Assembly: GCA_940671915.1 (NCBI GenBank) | Contig: CALNVZ010001721.1 | Span: 45,237,431-45,301,430 of the forward strand | DNA length: 64,000 nt | Source of the DNA: Paracentrotus lividus | Lineage: Eukaryota; Echinodermata; Echinoidea; Camarodonta; Echinidae | Reading direction: 5' to 3' | Shown here: positions 12,300 to 22,584 of the stretch, piece by piece | How positions within the stretch are numbered: the stretch's first letter is position 1 | How the letters are laid out: each line of letters starts with the position of its first letter | Program-made: the position numbers and the translations under genes | Notes under the pieces: generated by a model | The model's database searches: none | What the model saw: only the letters and a program-made list of their open reading frames with translations | What the model was told of the DNA's origin: nothing

Positions 12300-13315
12300 A
12301 CGCTTTAATAATTAAAATTATTTTACAGAAATTACAAAAGTCGAATCTGAAGTTTGTAGTCCTCACTATGCTATCATAAGTAACAAATCGAAATCGATAA
12401 AAATGGGAAGGAGTACATTTGTAACAATGTACAATAGGTCAAAAATCAAGTCAAAGGTCAAGGGTCAATCAAATTCGTGAGGAATTTGTAGCCTCACCTA
12501 GTGCTATATCATAAAGCAAACAAAATCGAATTCGATGAAAAATGGCGAAAGGAGTAGCATTTTGTAACCAATGTACAATATAGGTCAAAAATCAAGGTCA
12601 AAGTCAAAGGTCAAAAGTCAAAATTCCGTGAGGATGTTTTGTAGTCCTCACCTAGTGCTATATCATAAAGCAAAAAAATCAAAATCGGATGAAAAATGAC
12701 AAGGAGTAGCATTTTGTAACCAATGTACAATTAGGTCAAAAATCAAGGTCAAAGGTCAAAGGGTCAAAAGTCAAATTCCATAGAAGTTTGTAGTCCTCAC
12801 CTAGTGCATATCATAAAGCAAACAAATCAAAATCGGATGAAAAATGGCGAAGGAGTAGCATTTTGTAACCAATGTACAATATAGGTCAAAATCAAGGTCA
12901 AAGGTCAAAGGACAAGTTCAAAATTCCGTGAGGATGTTTTGTAGTCCTCACCTAGTGCTATATCATAAAGCAAACAAATCGAAATCGGATGAAAAATGGC
13001 GAAGGAGTAGCATTTTGTAACCAATGTACAATATAGGTCAAAAATCAGGGTCAAGAGTCAAAGGTCAAAATTCTGTGAAGAAGTTTTGAAGCCATCACCT
13101 AGTGCTTCATATAAAGCTAACGAATCGAAATCGGATGAAAATGGTGAGGAGTAGCAATTGAAGATTTTGGTCACATACGGACGCACGACGGACGGAAGGA
13201 CGGACGGATGGACGACGACGGACGACGATGGTACATGGACGGACGGACACACATACACACGTACGGAGCCCGTTTCATAGTCCCCTGCTCGAACTCGTTC
13301 GGCGGGGACAAAAAT
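12300..13315. repeat. AGGTCA-rich minisatellite with GGAC tail
   Basis: Five to six units of about 150 bp share CCTCACCTAGTGCTATATC, AAATCGGATGAAAAATGGCG, AGGAGTAGCATTTTGTAACC and runs of AGGTCAA. The last unit passes into a GGAC/GACGAC-rich segment (13,160-13,250) that ends in CGTTCGGCGGGGACAAA. Read from the minus strand this tail begins like a dispersed repeat common in marine invertebrates. AGGTCA half-sites one base apart (DR1 spacing) occur at about 12,740 and 12,893. The short ORF over the tail is not a gene. Confidence 0.8.
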
Positions 13316-14155
13316 TAATGCAGACCTCTCCTGCAAGTAAAAACATAAAAAATGGTGAACATTGCAAAGGACAATACAAATCCAAAAATTGGAATAACAC
13401 GAGTTGAACTTGAATAGAATAAATTGGGTATAAATTAGGCTAGCTATTTTGTCTTTTTATTAATGGTTCAACATAGACATACATTAGGTGCACAAGAATT
13501 TAGTTTCCTACTGGTTCACAATACAGTCTACTCCCGTTACAATGAGCATGGATACAACAAGCACCTTATCAAAATCCTCCATCCTTTCCCGGCATACATA
13601 TAGACCTAGATACCAATGCATGGTTGAATTTCATTATATCAATAAAAGATCTCATCAAGTTTTTCCATTCCGAGATTAAATCTCTTAGTCCCTAATCTCA
13701 ATGCCCTTAAACATTTTTTTTTTAAAGATCATCATATCACATTCTCTATAACAATGACTTTCTCAATTTTGGATGTTACTGTTCTAGGATCAGACATAAA
13801 TATTCAAAGGGGAGGGGTGATCTGTATATCACTTCCCTGACACTGTTTGCATATCTACTCCATCTATAGAATCACCAAATCACATCTGATACATGTAGCT
13901 GTGTCCCCAACCTTGACCATTTCTGGTTTATGTTCTGGTATCAGGATTTCTTTGTCAATTCTAGGACCATCTCATATAATCCATGATGACTTTCACAGTG
14001 TCCGTGATAATGTTCTTTGAGCAACATTCAATCACAACTGTCATGTATATCACATAGTCCATTATGACTTTCTCAATATCCTTGACAATGTCTGATGAGT
14101 GTATCACAACATATAATCCCTGATGACGGTCACAATGTCTTTGACTGTTCACCCA
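13316..14155. other. Intergenic DNA downstream of PSMG3
   Basis: No gene was recognised. Positions 13,965-14,155, just after the PSMG3 stop, contain two or three degenerate copies of a roughly 70-95 bp unit (ATCACATAGTCCATTATGACTTTCTCAA-like, also resembling the end of the PSMG3 coding exon). The 63-codon minus ORF across them reads DIVKDIEKVIMDYV, close to the final PSMG3 residues KGIEKVVTDYV. It looks like short tandem duplication of the 3' end of the gene. Confidence 0.5.
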
Positions 14156-14302
14156 TTATATCACATAGTCTGTTACGACTTTCTCAATGCCCTTGAGAAT
14201 TGCCGGTGTGTATTCCTCCAGTGCTATACTAAGTAGAAGTGGTTTGCTTTGGCCCTTCAGAACTTGTTTGGCAATGTTCCTTGCAAATACATGAGTGACG
14301 GG
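14156..14302 (-). CDS. PSMG3: PSMG3, last coding exon
   Basis: PSMG3 (PAC3) pairs with PAC4 and helps assemble the alpha ring of the 20S proteasome in the cytosol. The exon begins after an acceptor read on the minus strand as TTCTTTCCAAAG. It encodes PVTHVFARNIAKQVLKGQSK and so on to TDYVI and a TAA at 14,158-14,156 (48 residues). This matches the family C-terminus, where human PSMG3 has a 'PLIHVFAKNL' block and a closing helix. The exon joins in phase 0 to the one at 14,758-14,678, whose last residues GNDE fit the family's 'LLGQDEP'. The frame is intact. Confidence 0.85.
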   Translation of the reverse strand, partial: PVTHVFARNIAKQVLKGQSKPLLLSIALEEYTPAILKGIEKVVTDYVI

Positions 14303-14677
14303 CTTTGGAAAGAAGCAATACAAAAATTAAAATGTATTTCACGAAGTTTGAAAAATGCACAATCAAAATGATACTTTTAGTACTCTTTCAGCTGGTACTC
14401 GGAAAAGAAGATAACTAACAATGAATTAAATGAAAAGACATTAATTATCCTGCACAGTTTGTATTCATATAAATGCCTATAAAAAAGAACTTGAAATCAT
14501 TATTTGTCAACCACCATGAAATTATCTTTGTCATGATAATCGTCAAATCATCATCAGCCAAAGAAAAAATGTGATTTGAAGATCTACAAACATATGTGCA
14601 ACACTACACTTTTTGTTGATCAATTGTTCCATTGTTGTAGAAATTACACAAATAGAATACCAAAAGCAATGCAATAC

Positions 14678-14758
14678 CTCATCATTTCCCAGCAGAATTT
14701 GAGTGGAAAACGTTTCTTCTCTCTTGTCTAACGGTAAGTTATCACGTGTGATGTGTAC
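14678..14758 (-). CDS. PSMG3: PSMG3, middle coding exon
   Basis: An 81-bp exon, phase 0 at both ends. Its acceptor (minus strand) is TTTACTTTGCAG and its donor is GAG|GTATTG. It encodes 27 residues, VHITRDN...STQILLGNDE, aligning with the strand before the conserved 'VLLGQDEP' of PSMG3. ORFs that run through the donor into the intron are not real extensions. Its neighbours are PSMG3 exons 375 bp downstream and 447 bp upstream. Confidence 0.85.
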
Positions 14759-15205
14759 CTGCAAAGTAAAGGACAAAATTGAAAAGCAAATTCAATAAAA
14801 ATTGTTAGGTGAATTGAAATTCATTTATATTTATATCACAGTAATAGGCTAGGTCCCACGCACCTCATCATAACAAGAGAAGACAGCATATAAAACCCTT
14901 TTTACCATTATCAGTTGTTACCAGTTTCAAATATATACGGTGTAGACTAAGCAAATACTGGGATGACAGATCTATGGTACCATGCAGCCGATATTTAGCC
15001 ATTTAGATCTTGTAACAAAATGTTACCCCAGATGATGCAACAACTTTCTGGCTATGATCAATTTAAAGCATACTTTATTAATTAAAGTACATCATTAGCC
15101 TAGGCAGTCATTTCAATATCTGCTGTTCAACAGATAAAATGTCAGGTGCCTCTTTCTTGTATCTTTTCTGTTTAGAACAGAGATCATGATCAATCACTTA
15201 CTTAC

Positions 15206-15307
15206 CAGTGTACCAAACTTCTGATACTGAGTGATAACAAGAAACAATCTATCTTCAAATGTTGTCATGGCAACATCCACATGCTTCCCATCGAGGAGAA
15301 CAGCCCC
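15206..15307 (-). CDS. PSMG3: PSMG3, upstream coding exon
   Basis: A 102-bp exon (34 codons) between a polypyrimidine acceptor (minus strand TGTTTTCTCTCAATAAG) and a donor CTG|GTAAGT, phase 0 at both ends. The product runs GAVLLDGKHVDVAMTTFEDR and on to LFLVITQYQKFGTL. The final part closely matches the family's 'ILVVVTQFGKMGTL'. The three exons give 109 residues, against about 122 for the human protein, so only a short first coding exon with the start Met is missing. I could not place it between 15,308 and the DNAI3 exon. Confidence 0.85.
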
Positions 15308-15659
15308 CTTATTGAGAGAAAACAGATTTTTTTTTTAAATAGAATAAAATCTCATATAATATTAATAATGTAGACTAATAGACTCTAGATCTAACTGTTA
15401 GTCTATATACATGATATATGAATGCTGGAACTTGAAACCTGACTGCTGAGTACTACAGCATTATTCAAGAATCTCAGGTAAAGAAAGTAAATAGCATCAC
15501 AAAATAACCTCAATTTAATTATATCATTTGATTTTAATTGTCCAATTGCTGTCAATTGACAATGAAATTTGATAAAAATGCCTGTCTGTGTAAGTTTAAT
15601 TATGTTTACTGTACTACTAATACAGTTAACTTTAGATCTAGACAACTTCAGGCTAGAAA

Positions 15660-16115
15660 GTAAGATGGTGATGATGTTTGATAATAAGTGTTGTAATGAT
15701 GATGATCATTGATACATGTAATTTCTTATATGTACATTTACATTGTAGTTTAATAAATGACTTGAGTGTTGATGAAATGATGATGATTATGATGAAGATG
15801 AAGATGAAGAAGAAGAAGGAGAAGATGGTGATGATGATGATGGTGATGTTGAATGTAATGATGGTTATGATCATGATCATAATGATGATGATGATTCATG
15901 TGATGATGATTATGACTTTGATGGTGTGATGATATAATGAATGATGGTGATGATGATGATAGTGCATTATGCTTAAGTACTGGTGTATGATGAATGATTT
16001 TAGGTAATGATGAGATGATTGATGATGATTGTGATGATGCTGTGTGGCTGCTGAAATAGAAGTGATGATGATGATGATTTTACTGATACAATGACGGGTG
16101 TAGGGTGGTGATGAT
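15660..16115. repeat. Degenerate (GAT)n microsatellite
   Basis: GATGAT-rich DNA broken by other bases. It yields Met/Asp-type ORFs on one strand and Ile-rich or His-rich ORFs on the other, none of which is a gene. It lies between the last PSMG3 exon found and the first DNAI3 exon in the window. Confidence 0.9.
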
Positions 16116-16196
16116 GTAATGTTGATAGTGATAGTGTGCTATATCACGATGATGCCATCATACAATTTCTCTCTTCATTCATCTATATCCTGGAAG

Positions 16197-16385
16197 GAGA
16201 ATTAGTCTATGCCGATTGGAGCTAGAGAAGGACACTGATTCTGGGCGACTCAGCTCCCAACCTCAGTTTGCTGCGCTAGGTCCATGACAAGGGTATTGAA
16301 GCTCTTCAAAAGATCACTTTCTTCAAAGATGTCTTGCTTCTTGTTGGAGGCTGGAATTCTTCTTTATGGAGAGGAAGGCAAAGAG
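16197..16385 (+). CDS. DNAI3: DNAI3/WDR63, internal exon with small errors
   Basis: DNAI3 (WDR63, related to Chlamydomonas IC140) is a WD-repeat intermediate chain of inner dynein arm I1/f in cilia and flagella. After an acceptor ending GGAAG the plus strand reads GELVYADW, then LEKDTDSGRLSSQPQFAALGP, then VHDKGIEALQKITFFKDVLL and LVGGW, close to the WDR63 'GELIYTDWKLEKD...VGGW' stretch. Three places need a frame change: after YADW, after ALGP, and near the end, where the expected WREGKE reads as WRGRQR. The donor is AAAGAG|GTAATT. The slips look like base errors because the downstream exons are clean. Earlier exons of this roughly 890-residue protein are not seen in the window. Confidence 0.75.
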
Positions 16386-16682
16386 GTAATTAATGTCTTA
16401 TATCTTGTAATTCATCTGGGCAGTATTACCTATAACTCTAGAAGGTGTGAGGAGAATGTCTGCTTATATGTGACCCACTGATAGTTTTTAACTTCTAACG
16501 GTGTTTTTATGAGGGTATTCTTATTAAACACATACAAGTGTTTGAATTATTGATATCATTGTAAAGCTTGAATCTCTATGCTCTTTAATTTCTAACCATG
16601 GGATGTCACTCAGACAGCAAAATTTAATGAATATTTTACAATGTAAGAGCTGCTCTACTCGGAATGTGAAGCTTCAAGTTAA

Positions 16683-17257
16683 AGGGGAATTCTACCCAGT
16701 AGAGAATCAACCTTACAGGAAAGAGGAAAATGAGAGGAGCAATTTTTTAAAAAGTTCATCAAATCGGTTATAAATAAGAGAGTTATGGAAGTTTGAAAAA
16801 GTTCATAGTTGTTCCTTCTATGGGGATCCTCAAATTTGCATCATCGGCTTCAAAATGCCGCTCTTATGGACACTCTCAATTTCTTTTGTACAAATATTAT
16901 CAGAATTTCCCATATTTCTTTCGAAAATTATCTTACCTCCTTCTGAGCTCAACATATTTGTGGTGAATAATATTTTTGTGCCAGACTTTATTTTGAGCTC
17001 AGAAGTAAAGAAGACGTATTTCGAAAGAAATGGGGAAATTCTGAAATTTGTGTACAAAACGAATGGAGAGTTGTCCATAAGATACGGCCATTTTGAAGCG
17101 ATGATGCAATTTGAGGATCCCCATAGAAGAACAACTAGACTTTCAAACTTCCATAACTCTCTTATTATTATCCTGATTCTGATGAAACTTTTTAGATTGC
17201 TCCTCTCATTTTCCTCTTTCTTGTAAGGTTGATTCTCTCCTTGGGTTGGATTCCCCT
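16683..17257. mobile_element. TTAA-flanked foldback MITE in a DNAI3 intron
   Basis: The ends are inverted copies of each other over about 75 bp. The left end starts AGGGGAATTCTACCCAG. The right end reads back as AGGGGAATCCAACCCAAG. Both share the complement of CCTCTCATTTTCCTCTTTC. TTAA lies immediately outside both ends (16,679-16,682 and 17,258-17,261), as expected for piggyBac- or Kolobok-type insertion. The interior is itself partly palindromic. The 82- and 123-codon ORFs inside are products of this symmetry, not genes. Confidence 0.75.
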
Positions 17258-17588
17258 TTAAGATTTAATTACCAACTTTCCAATTTCTGTTTGAATCATG
17301 CTTTACAAACTAGAATAGATACTGAAATGGAAGTGAATGTATGATAGTTTTAAGCCTTCTTAATATTGGAGTTGTGTTCAACATAGTGTATATTTTGATT
17401 TTGGATAATAGAAGTGACAATGGTCATTCATTTGCAATTTAAGTGATGTGTCCTATTAAAGACAGATTTATTGGACCAATTATCCATATGCAATATCTCT
17501 TATTCTAGCTATAGATGCAATGTTTCTCCAAGCATATCAGTCTTGAGTCAACAGCTTCATCAATATTATGTGTATTCCTTGATTTCAG

Positions 17589-17799
17589 TTTGGTCCTATC
17601 CTGACCTCTATCGCTGCCTCTAAGCCTCTGACAGCAGCCTACTGGTCCCCTACTAGACCTGCAGTCTTCTACATCGGTAGGCCTACAGCTGAAGGTAACG
17701 TGGACGTCTGGGACCTACTAGACAAGACTCATGAACCTTCACTGTCTCAGAACATCTCAGCTGCAGGCATTACTAACATCTACCCATGGGTGGTGTCAG
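17589..17799 (+). CDS. DNAI3: DNAI3/WDR63, WD-repeat exon
   Basis: The exon starts after CTTGATTTCAG and ends at TCAG|GTGAGA, leaving one base of a split Gly codon. It encodes FGPILTSIAASKPLTAAYWS, then PTRPAVFYIGR, GNVDVWDLLDKTHEPSLSQN and ITNIYPWVVS. The 'WSPTRPxVFYIGRxxGNxDxWDLLxKTHEP' pattern is a hallmark WD blade of WDR63. The frame is fully intact over 211 bp. Confidence 0.92.
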
Positions 17800-18373
17800 G
17801 TGAGATTACTTTTTAATATGGTCTATTCCTATTTCAACCTCAACAATCATTATGTCTCGTATGCCCTTTGATGGTTTGGCCTACCTACCTACCACGTCTG
17901 CTAAACTGCCCAGACCTAGCACAAATCCTCCAGTTATCCCTGTTGTTCGTGCAGTTTTCAGCTTGTCTCTGGCATCTAGTCCAGCAACAGATCTAGGTAG
18001 GTCTTGCATTTTCTACCACGCCCCCGACGCTCATGCATTGGCTCCCTAAGAATGAGACTGCTGGTGGCCAACATCACATTACAATCAGAGACACTTTTTC
18101 CGTTGTATGATTTCATATCTCAAAAATTATCACATTAGATTGCATCTGCACACTTTCACAGAATTATTGCTTTTATGACTTTAAATTCATTCGTTATTCC
18201 AATCGTTAATGACGAGTTGCAAGTGTGATGTTTGCTTTTATCAACTCTGAATTTACAGACGCGATTTCTGACTGAGCTTTTTGGTAAATGGTTGAAAAGT
18301 GAGGATAAGTATAAAATAGTTAAGTTGGCCCTTTTTTTTAAAAGAAAAGCTTTATTCTATTACCTTATTGAAG

Positions 18374-18465
18374 GCAAGCAGCAGCTCCTGGCAGTGACTG
18401 ATAAGATTGGGACACTACACATCCTAGAGGTTCCATGGACTCTTAGAAATCCTACACCAAATGAG
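18374..18465 (+). CDS. DNAI3: DNAI3/WDR63, WD-repeat exon
   Basis: A 92-bp exon between acceptor TTATTGAAG and donor GAG|GTAAGA. Its first two bases complete the split Gly. The product is KQQLLAVTDKIGTLHILEVP, then WTLRNPTPNE, matching the WDR63 segment 'KQQFIAIADYYGTLHILEIPWTL'. It ends the last visible WD blade. The open frame that extends upstream into the intron is accidental. Confidence 0.92.
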
Positions 18466-18957
18466 GTAAGAGATTTTTAAAATTAAATACTTCAGGGCTT
18501 ATACAGTGAATACAAATACGACCCCAAGAAAGGGCATGTCAGCTTTAGATGCTGTTTCAAAATCAGATCTGTGAGTTATCTTGTTGATAACATTTATCTT
18601 TGACATTGTGTAGGTTGTCACCAACAATTTGGTTTTGAAGGGCAATCCAATATTTCTTGGGGGGGGGGGGGAGTGTTCTGTTTGCTCTGTACTGTTATTA
18701 TAGGACACATAATGTATATGGCACCATACCTCTGCAGATAGCGTATTGTAAACGTTTCTCAAAAGAGACCCTACAAATCTTTCATGAATGTGCAATGCAT
18801 TCCTATTACAAGGTGCTTGGGACCAAGACAATTACCTTCTGATAATGAAAGTCTACTGTGACATTGTAGGAGAACACCGTAATAAGATTGCATTTAGTCG
18901 ATTTTTGTGTTGCAATTGATACAATAATTTTATATCAATGTTTCGTTTGTATTTTAG

Positions 18958-19077
18958 CTGTCCAGTTTCACCTACTATCTAGACCGAGAGGTACAGAGAC
19001 TAGAGTATCAGGAGAACAGGACCAACTTCCATGTTGACAACAAGAGGAAACTGGATCAGGAAGAAGCTCAGAAGAAG
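18958..19077 (+). CDS. DNAI3: DNAI3/WDR63, coiled-coil exon
   Basis: A 120-bp exon (40 codons, phase 0 both ends) between acceptor GTATTTTAG and donor AAG|GTAATT. It encodes LSSFTYYLDREVQRLEYQEN, then RTNFHVDNKRKLDQEEAQKK. The family has 'EREVKHLEYVEQR' here, the start of a charged, probably helical tail. The next coding exon is 8,048 bp downstream, with an intron full of repeats between them. Confidence 0.9.
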
Positions 19078-19439
19078 GTAATTTCAACTTTCTTATCCTT
19101 TTTTGACCCTGCTGTTCCAATGGTTGATACATGTAAGTCTTATTTTGTATTGAAAACACTGAAATGTAATGTTTTTCTTTGCCGAATAATTAATCATAGT
19201 TGAATCATAAAGATGATAATACCCGGTTCTTATGTAGAGCATTGTCACATGATTCAAAGTCTCTTGATATATCATGAAACATTAATACCCTGATCGTAAA
19301 GAAGATTTTTTTTCTTTTGATACATGTATGTGTTTTATATAGATTCATAATAATAATGATGGTGATTGATGATATTGATGATGATGATGATAATGATATG
19401 GTTTATGAAGATAGAGGCTTGCATGGTGGATTAGAATAT

Positions 19440-19708
19440 GGTGACGAGGTATACGGTTCACCATGTGGTTAGTCCTGAAAAGGACTGTTTGAGGGAGTAG
19501 AAGAGGAAATGGAGAGTTAGAGAAAGTAGAAAATTCATAGGTGAGATAGAGGGAGAGAAGAGAATAGAATTGAGGTATTCTTTTCTTAATTTAGTCCTGA
19601 AAAGGACTGAGAACCAGAGGAGACGACGAGATGCAAGGAAGGCTTGTAGTAGTTGTACAGAATGCTTGACGTTTTGTTTTGGACAAGTTGACTGTCCATC
19701 TTCAGGAA
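19440..19708 (-). mobile_element. Dispersed GAT-linked repeat, intact reference copy
   Basis: This block recurs at 20,820-21,019 plus 26,640-26,710, and in inverse orientation at 26,713-26,870. Shared landmarks on the plus strand are GGTTCACCATGTGGTTAGTC, two AGTCCTGAAAAGGACT hairpins, GGAAGGCTTG and GACTGTCCATCTTCAGGA. It is followed by a (GAT)n tract. Read on the minus strand it begins CCTGAAGATGGACAGTC. The family is unknown. The short AGTCCT hairpins and microsatellite tail suggest a non-autonomous retroelement. Confidence 0.65.
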
Positions 19709-19748
19709 TGATGATGATGGTGCTAATGATGATGATGATGATGGTGAC

Positions 19749-19779
<31 letters not shown>

Positions 19780-19784
19780 GTGAC

Positions 19785-19817
<33 letters not shown>

Positions 19818-19975
19818 AATGATAATGATGATGGTGATGAAAATGATGATGATGATGATGATAATGATAATGATGATGGTGATGAAAATGATGATGATGA
19901 TGATGATGATGATGACGATGATCATGATGACGTTTATGATGATGGTGATGCTGATGATGATGATGATGATGGTGA
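19709..19975. repeat. (GAT)n microsatellite
   Basis: A nearly pure GAT/ATG repeat with GGTGAC and GATAAT interruptions. It is followed at 19,978-20,035 by a TTTATATAGCGCTCATTAC motif common in repeat DNA of marine animals. ORFs of poly-Met, poly-Ile and poly-His across it are not genes. Confidence 0.95.
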
Positions 19976-20043
19976 TACAATACAATATGCTTTGCATTTA
20001 TATAGCGCTCATTACTGGAGTATCACAGCGCTTAACATCATAA

Positions 20044-20589
20044 ACATAAATATAAGAACATTATAACAAAATAAATAACATCGTATAACTAGCGCTTAAC
20101 ATCATAAACATATATATTTATTAAAGAAAACTTATGAACTAATATAGGATGAATTGATTACATATTATTGATTAGAACATATTTGGACATAATAACTCAT
20201 AAATCATGTAACAACAAAAGCAACACATTAATAATCAATGAAGAGTCATTAACGGAATTCTAGCGAAACTGAGGCGAGAGCAAGGCAAAGTCCGTAGGTT
20301 GGGGAGCGAGTTGTTCATAGACGGCGTGTGCAGAAGAGAAAAGATTTGTCACCTTGCAGATGTAGTTGGTCCTTGGAACTGTGAGTAGTGTTTGCCGGTC
20401 CATTACTGGATCTGCAAGGCCAGGTCTTGCTGCTGATGCCTTAACATTAAGAGCGGTTTTGCGAGATAGTAGGAGCGTTGTTTAATAAGGCATTCTGCTA
20501 CTGTAGCTTAGTAAGAATCTTGATAGTCTACATGCGCTTTTCCCACGGGAGCCAATGCAGTTGCTTCAGAGCAGGATGTAACATGGTCA
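20044..20589. other. Intronic DNA, no gene seen
   Basis: AT-rich, with the phrase TAGCGCTTAACATCATAAACAT present twice (about 20,028 and 20,090), a local duplication of the end of the preceding repeat. I recognise nothing else in it. Confidence 0.6.
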
Positions 20590-21019
20590 TACTTCTTGAG
20601 TCATGCAGGTGATGCATGATGGTGATTTGATAATGTTGATGATGATGGTTGGTGATGATTGATGCATTATGGTTGATTAATGATGATGAATGAATATGCG
20701 TTATGATGATCAACGGTGATGAGGATGCATGATGTTGATGATGATGATCGAATGATTGGATGATGATTGATGATGATGATTATGGTGTATTGAAGGCTAG
20801 CATGCTTGCATGGTGCGCATTCGAATTACGATGATGAGGTTCGGTCACCATGTGGTTGTCCTAAAACAGCACTGTTTTGGAAGTAGAAGAGGAAATGAGA
20901 GTTACAGAAGAAAAATGATAGGCCGAGATAGAGAGTTAGAAGTCTAGAATTTAGAGGTAATCTTTCGTGATTTGTCCTGAAAAGACTTGTAACCAGTCGG
21001 AAGACGCAGATGCGAGGAA
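20590..21019 (+). mobile_element. GAT-linked repeat, left part of a copy split by an insertion
   Basis: Degenerate GATGAT DNA (20,590-20,800) leads into GGTTCGGTCACCATGTGGTT and the rest of the dispersed repeat found at 19,440-19,708. It breaks off at 21,019, right after GCGAGGAA. The missing end (GCGAGGAAGGCTTGAGTAG onward) resumes at 26,640. The sequence between is the hAT-like element. Confidence 0.75.
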
Positions 21020-21059
21020 CACGAGGCGTAAATCCCGGGGGACGAGTGGGGGGGGCATA

Positions 21060-21990
21060 CCCTATACAAAAGTTCTGTGGTAATCCTGTGGTTATGTCCC
21101 TGTGGTTAATCCTGTCGGTAATTACCACAGGACATTTTACACACGAATCCTGTAGGTAATTGGGACATTTTTACCACACGAAATCCTGTGGTAAAATTGG
21201 CGACATTTACCACATGATTACCACACGAATTCCTGTGGTAAAATGGGACATTTATTACCACACGCATCCTTAGATTGGATACCATGGATCCAGAATTTGG
21301 GACATTAAATATGGGACATTTACACCACGAACCTGTGTAAAATTGGGGACATTCCCGATTAACCACACGAAATCCTGCTGGCAAATTGGGACATATTACC
21401 ACACGAATTTACCACACGGAATACTTGTGGTAAAATTGGGCTTCCGACATTACCACGACCCTGGAAAATGCGGAATTACCACGATTACAAGATCCTGTTG
21501 GTAAAATTGGGACATTTAACCACACGACATTATCACCACGCATCCTGTTGGTAAAATTGCGATCATTACCACATGGATTACCACCGAATCCTTGTGGTAA
21601 AATTGGGACAATTTACCACCATGAATTACCACACGAATCCTGTGGTAAATTGGGACAATTACCCACTATGATAATCTACCCACGATCCTTGGGTAAAATT
21701 TGCATTACACACAAAATCGTGTGGTAAAAATTATTTACCACACACCATTACGCACACAAAGTTCCACAGGATTACCACACCACTGTTACCACAGGATTAC
21801 ACACATAATTACACACGCCGCTTAACCACGGTTACCAACACGCTGATTACCCATACCACAGCGTATACCACACTGGCTTAAGCGATTACCACACGCCGTT
21901 CCACAGGAATAACGCACGCCGATTACCACAGGACATACGACCGCACCACACTAGAATACCACATCTTGTATATTACCAAACAATTTTGCA
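21060..21990. repeat. Short-unit palindromic repeat (TACCACA/TGTGGTA)
   Basis: Irregular units of about 35-60 bp containing ATTACCACACGAATCCTGTG and GGTAAAATTGGGACATTT. Each unit pairs TTACCACA with TGTGGTAA, so each can fold into a hairpin. Single-base differences are frequent. ORFs are incidental. Confidence 0.8.
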
Positions 21991-22584
21991 ATAATATTTT
22001 GCGGTTCACAGTTAGTTATTTCTATATTTCTTGATGATTAATGGCCAAATTTCATATTTAGTCGCTCTCGGAATGCTACAGTGTGTTTAGGAATAAATTT
22101 CCGATAAAGAAATCAGTCAAGATGCATTGAATTACTGTTTATTAAGGTAAACTTTCAAAAAATACGATTTGTGCTACCAAACATTTTATGCAATGAGCTA
22201 ATTACCATAATACCACATGAAATACCACAGAATCCAACGCCCACGACGTTCATAACACTTCAGCAGAAACTTTCACTTGGTGTAATCACTTTGACTGATA
22301 TGCCCATTTGGATCTAATCCCTTGGTCTCGGTTTGTCTATATCAGTAGCCTCAAATCCATATTGGTCTAATTAATTCCCATTTGGATTAAATGTCCCACC
22401 TGGAAAGGCCAGTTAGGCCTTACAGACACGGAAACTAACCAAATATTTTTTAAGAACTACGTCGTCACTACATGCTCATATATCCACATAACACACACAA
22501 CAAACAGCCACACACACACACACACAACACATACACAAATTATATGATAGTTAACTGGTATTTTGATCCTGTTCGGTCAAAAGT
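21991..22584. other. Spacer between the two satellite blocks
   Basis: AT-rich DNA with no gene, including a short CA tract at about 22,508-22,530 and scattered TACCACA words. It belongs to the interior of the hAT-like element. Confidence 0.6.

Noticed and set aside
16830..17226. ORFs of 82 and 123 codons facing each other
   Set aside because: Arise from the palindromic interior of the TTAA foldback element.
19458..20043. Poly-Ile, poly-Met and poly-His ORFs
   Set aside because: Direct products of the (GAT)n microsatellite.
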